A DNA stretch of 64,000 nt. Origin: Galactobacter caseinivorans. Its GTDB lineage: Bacteria; Actinomycetota; Actinomycetes; Actinomycetales; Micrococcaceae. The notes beneath the pieces are model-generated. The model saw only the letters and a list, made by a program, of their open reading frames with translations, made no database searches and was not told where the DNA came from. Each line of letters begins with the position of its first letter. The stretch's first letter is position 1. Location: assembly GCF_003640665.1 (NCBI RefSeq), contig NZ_QQXL01000004.1, positions 52,858 to 116,857 of the forward strand. Direction: 5' to 3'. Made by a program: the position numbers and the translations under genes. This document shows positions 30,312-38,357 of the stretch, one piece after another.

Positions 30312-30338
30312 AACCAGCCCAGGCGTGTTGCTATTCCC
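30312..30338 (-). promoter_or_regulatory. SigR/SigH-type promoter of trxB-trxA
   Basis: On the minus strand, GGGAAT (30338-30333) is followed by exactly 18 bases and then GTT (30314-30312), the actinobacterial disulfide-stress sigma consensus. The -10 lies about 60 bp before the trxB GTG. Promoters of this type control trxBA in Streptomyces and mycobacteria. Confidence 0.75.
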
Positions 30339-30370
30339 GGGCCCAGGGGCACCGAGTGAACGGTTGCTGA

Positions 30371-32107
30371 CTAGGAAACCTTGATCTCCGAAACCTGGAA
30401 ACCATAGGGGCGTTCAGCGGAGACGGGGGAGGCCAACTGAGGCAGCTCGGTGATCGTGACGAACACGAACTTGCCCTTCATGGTCTCTCCTGCGCCCACC
30501 TCTGCGGACAGGCTGGGGCCAGAGAACGAGCCGGAGAAGATGTCCTGAGCGGCGTCCGGATCATCGGACTCGCCCACGGAGATCTGTACCTTGCCGCCCT
30601 TGGCGTTCATCCCCGCCAACTCAACGGCAGAGATATCTGATTCCTTCTTCAGTTCAATGGCAAAGGTTGCGCGCTTGGTGAAGCCACCAAAGACCGGGGA
30701 CTTGTAGGTGTACGTGGAGAAGCTGGAGGAGGAGGACCCATCCACCGCATCTTCCAGTGACTGATTCGACGTGCTGTACACGGACTCCGGGTTGCTCGGG
30801 AACGCCAGCGAGATGTCATCCACCTTGGGCTTCACCTTGGACGGACCCTCGGTGGCCTGCGGGCTGGCCGGGGGCTCGGATTCGTTGGGGGCCGCAGGGG
30901 CGGTGGCGACGGGCGTCGGGACCGGCTCGCCCGTGCGGGTCAGGATCTGGACCGCAAAGATCACGCCGGTCACGAGCACCGCAACAAGCAAGAGACCAAC
31001 AATCAAGCGGGTGAGCTTATTGCCGCCGTCCTCGCCGGATCGCTGAGCGGCCGGCACCGAGGCGCGGGGGGCCTGGCCGACGGCGGCGTCAAACGCCGAG
31101 CGCTTGGCGGCGGTATCCGACGCGGCAGCTGCCCCCGCGCCAACACCCGCGCCAACACCCGCGCCGGCAACAGCGCCAGCCGAGGTCTGGCGCTCACGGG
31201 AGGCGGCGTCGTCGGGCGCTGCAGCGGTACCGGCGGCAGGCGCCGCGGCGGCCCGCGGGAAGCGAGAGGCGGGGCGGTTGGCGTCGCCGCGCTGGGCGGC
31301 GGCGCGGGCGGCGTCCTCATCCGAACGAAGCGTGGAGGTGGGCTCCACCGTGACCGGGGGCAACGGCGTGACCGCAGGCTGCGCGGCCTCTGCGCGGGGA
31401 ACGGACTGCGTCCGCTCATCCTCGGGGGTCGCGGAAGCTGCGGGAGAGGCAGACGAGGCGGGGGAGGAGTCCTGGTGGGGCTCGGTGGGGAACGCAGCGG
31501 CGGCCTGCGAGGCGGCCATGGGCTCTGCGGCGAAGGGGCCGGTCACCGGCTCTGAGACACCTGCGCCGGTCAGCGGAACCTCCGGAGGGATCACGCCCTG
31601 CGAGTCCGTCTCCGGGGTTGCCTCGGCGCGATTCTTGCGGCCCCAGCGGCCACCGAAGAGCGGCTTGCGCTGCTGCTCCTCCGCCAGCTCCTGGTAGTAC
31701 TCGGCATCATCCGAGTAGACCTGCGGCTCCGTGGAGCGGGTCTCACCAAAAATCTGCTGGCCAAGCGTGTCCGTCTGGAACGGTTCGATGTACGGCGCGT
31801 CAGCCTCTACCACCAGGTCAAGCAGCGAGGCCGCGTCCGTGGTGTTGGTGATGAGGTACGTGGAGGCGGCGTTCAGGCCAAGATCCAGGACCTGCACGTC
31901 TGAGGGCCGGGTGCCCATCGCAATCTCGCGCGCGCTCACGGCGACGCGGGTGGCATTGGACGGCGCAGCCATCAGGATGGAGACCGGGCGGTTCAGGACC
32001 TGGTCGGTGCCGTCGAAAACGAGGTCACCCTCCGCCGTGGCCACGACCTCGCCAGTGACGAGGTAACGCCCACCCAGGACGGTTCCGACGGTGATCTCTT
32101 CGGCCAC
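30371..32107 (-). CDS. Half-kinase/transmembrane/extracellular sugar-binding-like protein encoded beside murJ
   Basis: 578 residues. Residues 1-125 resemble only the N-lobe and hinge of a Ser/Thr kinase (GTVLGGRYLVTGEVVATAEGDLV, then TYLITNTTDAASLLDLV). There is no HRD or DFG motif, so it is not catalytic. A long Ala/Pro/Thr-rich region follows, then one membrane span near residue 380 (LTRLIVGLLLVAVLVTGVIF). The extracellular C-terminus (about 440-578) looks like an F5/8-type galactose-binding fold. Start GTG 32107 has GAGGAG upstream. In mycobacteria these parts are fused to MurJ (MviN); here they form a separate gene after murJ. Confidence 0.78.
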   Translation of the reverse strand: MAEEITVGTVLGGRYLVTGEVVATAEGDLVFDGTDQVLNRPVSILMAAPSNATRVAVSAREIAMGTRPSDVQVLDLGLNAASTYLITNTTDAASLLDLVVEADAPYIEPFQTDTLGQQIFGETRSTEPQVYSDDAEYYQELAEEQQRKPLFGGRWGRKNRAEATPETDSQGVIPPEVPLTGAGVSEPVTGPFAAEPMAASQAAAAFPTEPHQDSSPASSASPAASATPEDERTQSVPRAEAAQPAVTPLPPVTVEPTSTLRSDEDAARAAAQRGDANRPASRFPRAAAAPAAGTAAAPDDAASRERQTSAGAVAGAGVGAGVGAGAAAASDTAAKRSAFDAAVGQAPRASVPAAQRSGEDGGNKLTRLIVGLLLVAVLVTGVIFAVQILTRTGEPVPTPVATAPAAPNESEPPASPQATEGPSKVKPKVDDISLAFPSNPESVYSTSNQSLEDAVDGSSSSSFSTYTYKSPVFGGFTKRATFAIELKKESDISAVELAGMNAKGGKVQISVGESDDPDAAQDIFSGSFSGPSLSAEVGAGETMKGKFVFVTITELPQLASPVSAERPYGFQVSEIKVS

Positions 32108-32289
32108 GAACGACTCCTCAAAAAATGTACTCCCAGGACACAGCGGTGCCCTCATGCTTCATGCTACCGGCCGGGCCTTGGCGCACGCTGATGAGGCGGT
32201 AGACCGTAATGGGAATGACGCACAGGAGTCGGGAAAGTGCCGCCTGGGCGGCCGGGTGATGTACTGCCCGACGGCGTGGGGTGACCTAC

Positions 32290-33996
32290 CTAACGACGCT
32301 TGGGGCCGCCAGGGATGCGCCGGGCAAGCGGGCCCAGGAAATCTTCCAGCTCGCTGACGTTGGCCAGGCGCAGCAGCACCAGGAACACGCCTCCCATGGT
32401 GAGGCCAGCCAGCACCAGGGAGAGGATGGCCGGCGTGTAGCCACTCCAGGCGTAGCCAAAGTCGTAACCACCCAGCAGCGCGAGCACCACACCGCCGGCC
32501 AGGCCGGCGAAGGTCGCCAGCCAGCCAATCCGGATATAAGAGGAGAGCACGCGCCCTGCGCCATAGCCGCCGTAGCGCTTGGTCACGGCCACGTGCGCCA
32601 CGATGGCCTGGACCGTATTGGACGCGGCATAGATCACCGCCGTGGCCTGGGCCAGGTACTGCGGCTCAAGGGTGATGGAGGCGATGAACGCCGCTGCGAG
32701 GCCCACCAGAGCGTAGGAGACCTGCAACAACATGGGCGTCTTGGTGTCCTCATGGGCGTAGAAGACGCGCATCAGGTAGAAGGCATAGGACTTGGCGGGC
32801 AGGCCAAGCGCCGTGAGCACCACGAGGGTGGCTACGGCCGCACCGGCGTCCACCGCCGCGGTCGCGGAGGTGCCGCCGAAGAGGCGTCCAAGCGGGCCGG
32901 CCAGCACAATAAACGCCACCGTGAAGAACATGATGGGCACGGCCGTGGTGCGCAGGCCCTTAGAAACCAGCGGCCCCACATCCTGAAAACGCCGGTCGGC
33001 AAAGGCATTGGAGAGGTCGTTGAAGAGCACCGTGGCCAGGGACAACGCGAAGATGGAGTGCGGCAAAACGGTGATGAGCTGGCTCTGATTCAGTGCGGCC
33101 TCACCGGCCACCGAGGCCCCGGCGGAGCCCATGTGTTGGCGGGCTTGCGTGGCGGCGGAGACGATCTTGCCGAAGTAGAGGGCGGTTAGGTTGCCCACGA
33201 CCATGGCACCAAGCGTCCAGGCCGCCAGCTGACCTACGTGCTTGAGACCAATGCCGCGCCACTTGAAGTCAGGCTTGAGGCCAAGCCCCAGGCGCCGCAG
33301 CGGCCAGAAGAGCACCACGGCCTGCGCCACGATGCCCAGCGTCGCTCCTCCGGCCAGCACCACGGTCTGGCTGGTGGACCATTGCATGAGCTGGGTGTGG
33401 CGCCCGTCCTGATAGGCGCCAAACATCACCAGATAGACGCCAATCATGACCAGCTGAATCACGTTATTGGCCACGGGAGCCCACATATAGGCGCCAAAGC
33501 GTCCGTGCGAGTTCAGCACCTGCCCAGCCACCGCATAGACCCCGTAGAAGAAGATCTGCGGCATGCACCAGTAGGCAAAAATGGTGGCGAGCGCCAACTT
33601 TGGCTCGTCCCAGCCAGAGGTCAGCGCCTTGATGATCCAGGGGGCCGCCGCGGTCAGCGCCACCGTGATCACGGCCATCACCGTGATGGTGAGCGTCATG
33701 AGCTTGGAGGTGTACGCGCTGCCGCGATCCGCGGCCTTGGAGGCCTTGATGAGCTGCGGCACCAGGATCACATTGAAGATGCCGCCAGCCAGCAGCATGA
33801 AGATGATCGTGGGGATGGTGTTGGCCTTCTCAAACAGATCACCCACGTCAGAGGTGGTGCCGATCGCCACGGCAAGCAGCGCGGTGCGCAGGAAGCCGAG
33901 GATGCGAGAAACCAGGGTGCCAGAGGCCATGAGAGCCACGGCACGCGAGCGCCGCGCCGCCGAAGTGGCAGGCGCTGGGGATGACTCAGAGGCCAT
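32290..33996 (-). CDS. murJ: Lipid II flippase MurJ
   Basis: A MATE-like polytopic membrane protein that moves lipid II across the membrane for peptidoglycan synthesis. 568 residues with about 14-15 spans. It starts RAVALMASGTLVSRILGFLRTALLAVAIG, the family-defining segment, and continues with FEKANTIPTIIFMLLAGGIFNVILVPQL. It is 11 bp overlapped by the NUDIX gene stop and is followed by the half-kinase gene. The protein ends soon after its last span, so the cytoplasmic kinase-like extension of mycobacterial MviN is absent. Confidence 0.95.
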   Translation of the reverse strand: MASESSPAPATSAARRSRAVALMASGTLVSRILGFLRTALLAVAIGTTSDVGDLFEKANTIPTIIFMLLAGGIFNVILVPQLIKASKAADRGSAYTSKLMTLTITVMAVITVALTAAAPWIIKALTSGWDEPKLALATIFAYWCMPQIFFYGVYAVAGQVLNSHGRFGAYMWAPVANNVIQLVMIGVYLVMFGAYQDGRHTQLMQWSTSQTVVLAGGATLGIVAQAVVLFWPLRRLGLGLKPDFKWRGIGLKHVGQLAAWTLGAMVVGNLTALYFGKIVSAATQARQHMGSAGASVAGEAALNQSQLITVLPHSIFALSLATVLFNDLSNAFADRRFQDVGPLVSKGLRTTAVPIMFFTVAFIVLAGPLGRLFGGTSATAAVDAGAAVATLVVLTALGLPAKSYAFYLMRVFYAHEDTKTPMLLQVSYALVGLAAAFIASITLEPQYLAQATAVIYAASNTVQAIVAHVAVTKRYGGYGAGRVLSSYIRIGWLATFAGLAGGVVLALLGGYDFGYAWSGYTPAILSLVLAGLTMGGVFLVLLRLANVSELEDFLGPLARRIPGGPKRR

Positions 33997-34546
33997 GGGT
34001 CTGAATGACCTCTCGTGCCAGTTCGGCGATACGCCGTTCGTTGGGGAAGGACAAGCGGCGGGGCAGATCCCGCAGCGGAACCCACGCGACGTCCACCGCC
34101 TCGTGGTCCGGGTCCTTCTCGATGGTCAGCTCCCCGCCAGTGGCGATGAGGAGATAGTGGTGCACCGTCTTGTGCACGCGGTACTGCGGCACGGTGAACC
34201 AGTAGTCAATGGAGCCAAGCGTGGCCACGATGTGCCCGCGGATCCCGGTCTCTTCTTCCACCTCACGCACGGCGGCCTCGCGGTGATTCTCCACGCCCTC
34301 CGGGTGGCCCTTTGGCAGGCACCACTCCAGCCTGCCCCCGCGGTTATAGCGGGCGATGATCGCCACCGACACGTCATGGGAGTCCGGATCAATCACGATG
34401 CCGCCGGCAGAGACCTCTTCCACCGTGGGAATCCCGGCCGCCGCCCGCGCTGCGCGGTGCACGGCCCGGGCCGTCTGCGTCCGTTCCCAAGCGAGCGCGG
34501 CCGTTAACGGCGTGCGCTTGCGCGGGTCAGGGGCAGGGTGACTCAT
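33986..34546 (-). CDS. NUDIX hydrolase
   Basis: 186 residues with the Nudix box GHPEGVENHREAAVREVEEETGI (all consensus acidic and Arg positions present), after VSAGGIVIDPDSHDVSVAIIARYNRGGRLEWCLPKG. The substrate is unknown. A NUDIX gene next to pcnA and murJ is common in actinobacteria. Start ATG 34546, with AAGGTTGAG upstream. It overlaps murJ by 11 bp and diverges from pcnA. Confidence 0.92.
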   Translation of the reverse strand: MSHPAPDPRKRTPLTAALAWERTQTARAVHRAARAAAGIPTVEEVSAGGIVIDPDSHDVSVAIIARYNRGGRLEWCLPKGHPEGVENHREAAVREVEEETGIRGHIVATLGSIDYWFTVPQYRVHKTVHHYLLIATGGELTIEKDPDHEAVDVAWVPLRDLPRRLSFPNERRIAELAREVIQTHGL

Positions 34547-34704
34547 GCACTCAACCTTAGTGGGTGAGTCCGTGCGCTCCCTCAAAACGGCCTCGGTGCT
34601 ACGACCAAGCGTTCGACGCCGCGGGGCCGGGCCCCGCGCCCGGCTCGCGTCGCGTCCATCACGCGCGGCTCACGGCGCCCGTCGCTTTCTGGGAGGATGG
34701 AGGC

Positions 34705-36147
34705 GTGAATCGCTCAGCCTTGGTCCAGCCCAACCTGCCCGCCGACCTTCCGGCCGTGGCTGTGGAGCTGGGGCACCGCTTTGAGTCCGCCGGTTACGAG
34801 CTCAGCCTGGTGGGCGGCCCGGTCCGCGACCTGTTCCTTGGCCGGCCCGCGCTTGACCTTGACTTCACCACCAGCGCCAATCCGGACCAGATCCTTGACG
34901 TGATCAAGGGATGGGCGGAGGTCACGTGGGAGGTGGGACGGGACTACGGGACCATCGCGCTGCGCCGCGGCGATGACCAGATCGAGATCACCACCTACCG
35001 GGCGGACGTCTACGAGGAGGGCTCACGCAAGCCACACGTGCGCTTTGGCCAGCACCTGGACGATGACCTGGCCCGCCGCGACTTCACCGTGAACTCCATG
35101 GCCGTGCGCCTGCCTTCCGGTGAGCTGGTGGACCCCTTTGGGGGACTGGGTGACCTTGAACTCGGAGTCCTTCGCACGCCGTCGGGCCCAGAGATCTCCT
35201 TCTCCGATGACCCGCTGCGCATGATGCGCGGCGCCCGCTTTGTGTCTCAGCTTGGTTTGGAGTTGGCGCCGGCGGAGTGGGACGCGACCGCAGCCATGGC
35301 CGGCCGGCTGGAGATTGTGTCCGCGGAGCGCGTCCGGGATGAGCTGAGCAAACTGCTGCTTGGCGCCCACCCCGAGCGCGGTATTGACGTGATGGTCCGC
35401 ACCGGCCTGGCGGAGCTGGTGATCCCGGAGGTCTCCGCGCTGCGCCTGGAGGCGGACGAGCACCACCGCCACAAAGACGTGTACGAGCACTCCCTGACGG
35501 TGCTGCGCCAGGCAGCTGATCGCGAGGGAGGGCCCGACGACGCGGTGCCGGGTCCGGACCTTGTGCTGCGGATGGCGGCGCTGATGCACGACATCGGCAA
35601 GCCGGCCACACGGCGCTTCGAGGGCGGCGGGGCCGTCACCTTCCGCCATCACGACGTGGTGGGCGCCAAGCTGGTGCGCAAGCGGCTCAAGAGCCTGCGC
35701 TTCCCCAAGGACGTGATCCAGGCCGTGAGCCGCCTGGTGGAGTTGCACATGCGCTTTTACGGCTACGCCGATGCGGGATGGTCAGATTCGGCCGTGCGCC
35801 GCTACGTGACGGACGCCGGGCCCCTCCTGTCCCGCCTGCACCTACTGACCCGCTCCGACGTGACCACCCGCAACCGGCGCAAGGCCGAGCGACTGGAGTT
35901 TGCCTACGACGACCTGGAGATCAGGGCGGCGGAGCTGGCCGCGCAGGAGCAGCTGGATGCGATCCGGCCGGACCTTGACGGCCAGGAGATTATGGCGGAG
36001 CTGGGCATCAAGCCCGGTCCGCTGGTGGGGCGCGCCTACAAGTTCCTGCTGGAACAGCGCCTGGATCGGGGTCCGGTGACACGCGAGCAGGCCGTCGCGG
36101 AGCTGCACGAGTGGTGGGCGCAACAGCCCGAGGCCACGCAGGGCTGA
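34705..36147 (+). CDS. CCA tRNA nucleotidyltransferase with HD domain
   Basis: 480 residues. The class II nucleotidyltransferase head has GGPVRDLFLGRPALDLDFTTS, with the DLD metal site, then RRDFTVNSMAV and FSDDPLRMMRGARF. A central HD domain has LMHDIGKPATR and HHDVVG. The enzyme adds or repairs the 3' CCA of tRNAs, needed here because both tRNA genes lack encoded CCA. Start GTG 34705 has GGGAGG eight bases upstream. It is often annotated pcnA by homology to poly(A) polymerase. Confidence 0.93.
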   Translation: MNRSALVQPNLPADLPAVAVELGHRFESAGYELSLVGGPVRDLFLGRPALDLDFTTSANPDQILDVIKGWAEVTWEVGRDYGTIALRRGDDQIEITTYRADVYEEGSRKPHVRFGQHLDDDLARRDFTVNSMAVRLPSGELVDPFGGLGDLELGVLRTPSGPEISFSDDPLRMMRGARFVSQLGLELAPAEWDATAAMAGRLEIVSAERVRDELSKLLLGAHPERGIDVMVRTGLAELVIPEVSALRLEADEHHRHKDVYEHSLTVLRQAADREGGPDDAVPGPDLVLRMAALMHDIGKPATRRFEGGGAVTFRHHDVVGAKLVRKRLKSLRFPKDVIQAVSRLVELHMRFYGYADAGWSDSAVRRYVTDAGPLLSRLHLLTRSDVTTRNRRKAERLEFAYDDLEIRAAELAAQEQLDAIRPDLDGQEIMAELGIKPGPLVGRAYKFLLEQRLDRGPVTREQAVAELHEWWAQQPEATQG

Positions 36148-36194
36148 CGGCCGCGCTGAACTGACGGCCGCGGAGGACTGACAGCCGCGCTGGC
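36144..36194. repeat. 17-bp tandem repeat overlapping the stop of the CCA-adding enzyme gene
   Basis: Three units of CTGACGGCCGCGCTGAA-type sequence (36144, 36161, 36178). The first carries the TGA stop codon. Confidence 0.8.
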
Positions 36195-36440
36195 AGGGTG
36201 AGCACGCGTCGTCGGGCAGGAAAATCCCGTCGCCACTGGACGCCGGCCCCGTCACCTTTAATTCACCCGAAGAATTCCCAGGAAGCTCTTCCGTTTGCGG
36301 GAAGGGTGCTGGTAGTCTCGAAAGCACGTGATCGGGAGTTCCCAATGGGAAATGCTGATCGCCAGCCAACCGAACATTTCGCCGCAGACGCCCTCATACG
36401 TCGTACGCGGCCCCAGCCCGCCGAGAGGAGGTGGAGACAC

Positions 36441-36563
36441 ATGATGACAATCAGGATCGGCTTCAATGCCGGAGCCACTGCAGGAATCCGTCCGTCCGCG
36501 CGCTACCGCGCCGGGATCGCTTCCGTCATCCACTCCACCTCGTCCGCGCCGGGCGCCTGCTAA
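36441..36563 (+). CDS. Tiny ORF 1 of a three-ORF cluster (40 aa, unknown)
   Basis: ATG 36441 follows a near-perfect AGGAGGTGG at optimal spacing. The predicted 40-residue peptide is rich in Ala, Arg and Ser and ends SSAPGAC. An in-frame ATG at 36345 with GGGAG upstream could extend it to 72 residues. I recognise no family. Two intercistronic hairpins follow it (36579-36591 and 36596-36624), so it may be a leader peptide. Confidence 0.5.
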   Translation: MMTIRIGFNAGATAGIRPSARYRAGIASVIHSTSSAPGAC

Positions 36564-36595
36564 CCGCAGGAAGAAACACCGGCAGCGCCGGATCC

Positions 36596-36624
36596 GAGGT
36601 GGGGATTTCTCCCCAAAACACCTC
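36596..36624 (+). promoter_or_regulatory. Structured spacer between tiny ORFs
   Basis: GAGGTG...CACCTC arms enclose GGGGA-TTTC-TCCCC, with an AAAA bulge on one side. A second CCGGC-AGC-GCCGG hairpin lies just before. It could be an attenuator or protein-binding RNA. Confidence 0.45.
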
Positions 36625-36641
36625 TTCGAAGGATCCGTGAC

Positions 36642-36788
36642 ATGGCCCGCGCCACCCTTTCCACCCAGTCATCCGCACGCCACAACGGCGAGCTGATTTT
36701 TGCCGGCCCAGATGTGCTCCGCGCTCCCCGCGCGCCGCGCAGCATGCCGACCGCCCCCTTGGCCGCGAAGGGGGGTGAAACACGATGA
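36642..36788 (+). CDS. Tiny ORF 2 (48 aa, unknown)
   Basis: ATG 36642 with CGAAGGATCC upstream. The 48-residue product starts MARATLSTQSSARHNGEL and is basic, Ala/Pro-rich, without a membrane span. Its TGA overlaps the ATG of ORF 3 (ATGA), which supports real translation of both. No known family. Confidence 0.55.
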   Translation: MARATLSTQSSARHNGELIFAGPDVLRAPRAPRSMPTAPLAAKGGETR

Positions 36789-36949
36789 CCCACCGCACCC
36801 GCAAGCCCTTGTTCAGCAAGGGCACTCCCTGGTCGCCCGCCCCGGAACTCCCGGGCAGCGCCCGCCTTGAGCGCCTCAACTCCGAGCGCGCAGAGATGCT
36901 TCGGCTAGAAATGGAGATGCTCGTATGGACGCATCAATCCATGCGCTGA
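36785..36949 (+). CDS. Tiny ORF 3 (54 aa, unknown)
   Basis: ATG 36785 overlaps ORF 2 and has GGGGGGTGAAAC upstream. The 54-residue product has a basic N-terminus (MTHRTRKPLFSKGTPW) and an amphipathic C-terminal helix (RLERLNSERAEMLRLEMEML). It may bind RNA or protein. The unit ends at a bidirectional terminator shared with the convergent inositol-phosphate synthase gene. Confidence 0.55.
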   Translation: MTHRTRKPLFSKGTPWSPAPELPGSARLERLNSERAEMLRLEMEMLVWTHQSMR

Positions 36950-36993
36950 GGACACACAGCGATGGGGCGGACGCCCACCCCCCAGTGAACGCA

Positions 36994-37027
36994 AAGGCCG
37001 CGCAGGCCTCTCAGCCTGCGCGGCCTT
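36994..37027. terminator. Bidirectional terminator between the tiny-ORF cluster and ino1
   Basis: A 14-bp perfect stem, AAGGCCGCGCAGGC/GCCTGCGCGGCCTT, with a 6-nt loop lies between convergent genes. Confidence 0.85.
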
Positions 37028-37036
37028 CGCGCGTGA

Positions 37037-38122
37037 CTAGCGCTCCAACTGGCCGCGGATGAACGCCTCGACCTTCTCCTTGGCCACGTCATCGTTGTAC
37101 TGCTCCGGCGGGGACTTCATGAAGTAGGAGCTCGCGGAGAGCAACGGGCCGCCGATGCCCCGGTCAAGGGCAATCTTGGCGGCGCGCACCGCGTCGATGA
37201 TGACGCCGGCGGAGTTGGGGGAATCCCAGACCTCCAGCTTGTACTCCAGGGACACCGGGGCGTCGCCAAAGTTGCGACCCTCCAGGCGCACAAACGCCCA
37301 CTTGCGATCATCAAGCCACGCCACGTAGTCGGACGGGCCAATATGCACGTCATCCGCGGCCAGGACGGCGGAGGTATTGGAGGTCACGGCCTGCGTCTTG
37401 GAGATCTTCTTGGACTCCAGGCGCTCGCGCTCCAACATGTTCTTGAAGTCCATGTTGCCGCCCACATTGAGCTGGTAGGTGCGATCAAGCACCACACCAC
37501 GATCCTCAAAGAGCTTGGCCATCACGCGGTGCGTGATGGTGGCGCCGATCTGCGACTTGATGTCATCGCCCACGATCGGCACGCCGGCCGCGGTGAACTT
37601 GTCCGCCCATTCCTTGGTGCCGGCGATGAAGACGGGCAGTGCGTTCACAAAGGCCACATGCGCGTCGATGGCGCACTGGGCGTAGAACTTGTCCGCCACC
37701 TCTGAGCCCACGGGCAGGTAGGACACGAGCACGTCCACCTTGGCGTCCTTGAGGGCCTTGACCACGTCCACGGGGGCCGCGTCAGACTCCTCGATGGTCT
37801 CGCGGTAGTACTTGCCCAGACCGTCATGGGTCTCGCCGCGCTGCACCGTGACGCCGAGCGGCGGCACGTCAGCGAGCTTCAGGGTGTTGTTCTCCGAGGC
37901 GTTGATGGCCTCTGAGAGGTCAAGGCCCACCTTCTTGGAGTCCACGTCAAACGCGGCCACAAACTGCACATCATTGACGTGGTACTGACCGAACTGCACG
38001 TGCATCAGGCCGGGGACCTGAGCGTTCGGGTCGGCGTCACGGTAATACTCGACGCCCTGAACCAGTGACGACGCGCAGTTGCCCACGCCGACGATGGCGA
38101 CGCGGATGGGATGATCCGACAC
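37037..38122 (-). CDS. ino1: myo-Inositol-1-phosphate synthase
   Basis: An NAD-dependent isomerase converting glucose 6-phosphate to inositol 3-phosphate for mycothiol and phosphatidylinositol. 361 residues, starting with the dinucleotide motif [21 protein letters not shown]. It continues with [17 protein letters not shown], the conserved [15 protein letters not shown], and the catalytic Lys region [19 protein letters not shown] start at 38122 with GGAGAC upstream. Length fits the actinobacterial form. It is monocistronic. Confidence 0.96.
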   Translation of the reverse strand: MSDHPIRVAIVGVGNCASSLVQGVEYYRDADPNAQVPGLMHVQFGQYHVNDVQFVAAFDVDSKKVGLDLSEAINASENNTLKLADVPPLGVTVQRGETHDGLGKYYRETIEESDAAPVDVVKALKDAKVDVLVSYLPVGSEVADKFYAQCAIDAHVAFVNALPVFIAGTKEWADKFTAAGVPIVGDDIKSQIGATITHRVMAKLFEDRGVVLDRTYQLNVGGNMDFKNMLERERLESKKISKTQAVTSNTSAVLAADDVHIGPSDYVAWLDDRKWAFVRLEGRNFGDAPVSLEYKLEVWDSPNSAGVIIDAVRAAKIALDRGIGGPLLSASSYFMKSPPEQYNDDVAKEKVEAFIRGQLER

Positions 38123-38357
38123 GAAATCGTCTCCTTGGAAATTCTCGATTAATGCGTGGCGTGAAAATGAATTGACACGCGCACAGTTCTCCCCAGTCTA
38201 GTCCAGCGCGGGGCATGGCCGCCGTGATGTTCGCCGCCATGGCGCGCGGGGGTGCCATGGGGGCGCCACGGAGGCCCAAAGGGGGCCCTGAGGAGGAACC
38301 GAGGCGGCACTGAGTGAGCACAGCCGGCCCCTGGCGGCCCGGCGGGGCCGCGTGGCC

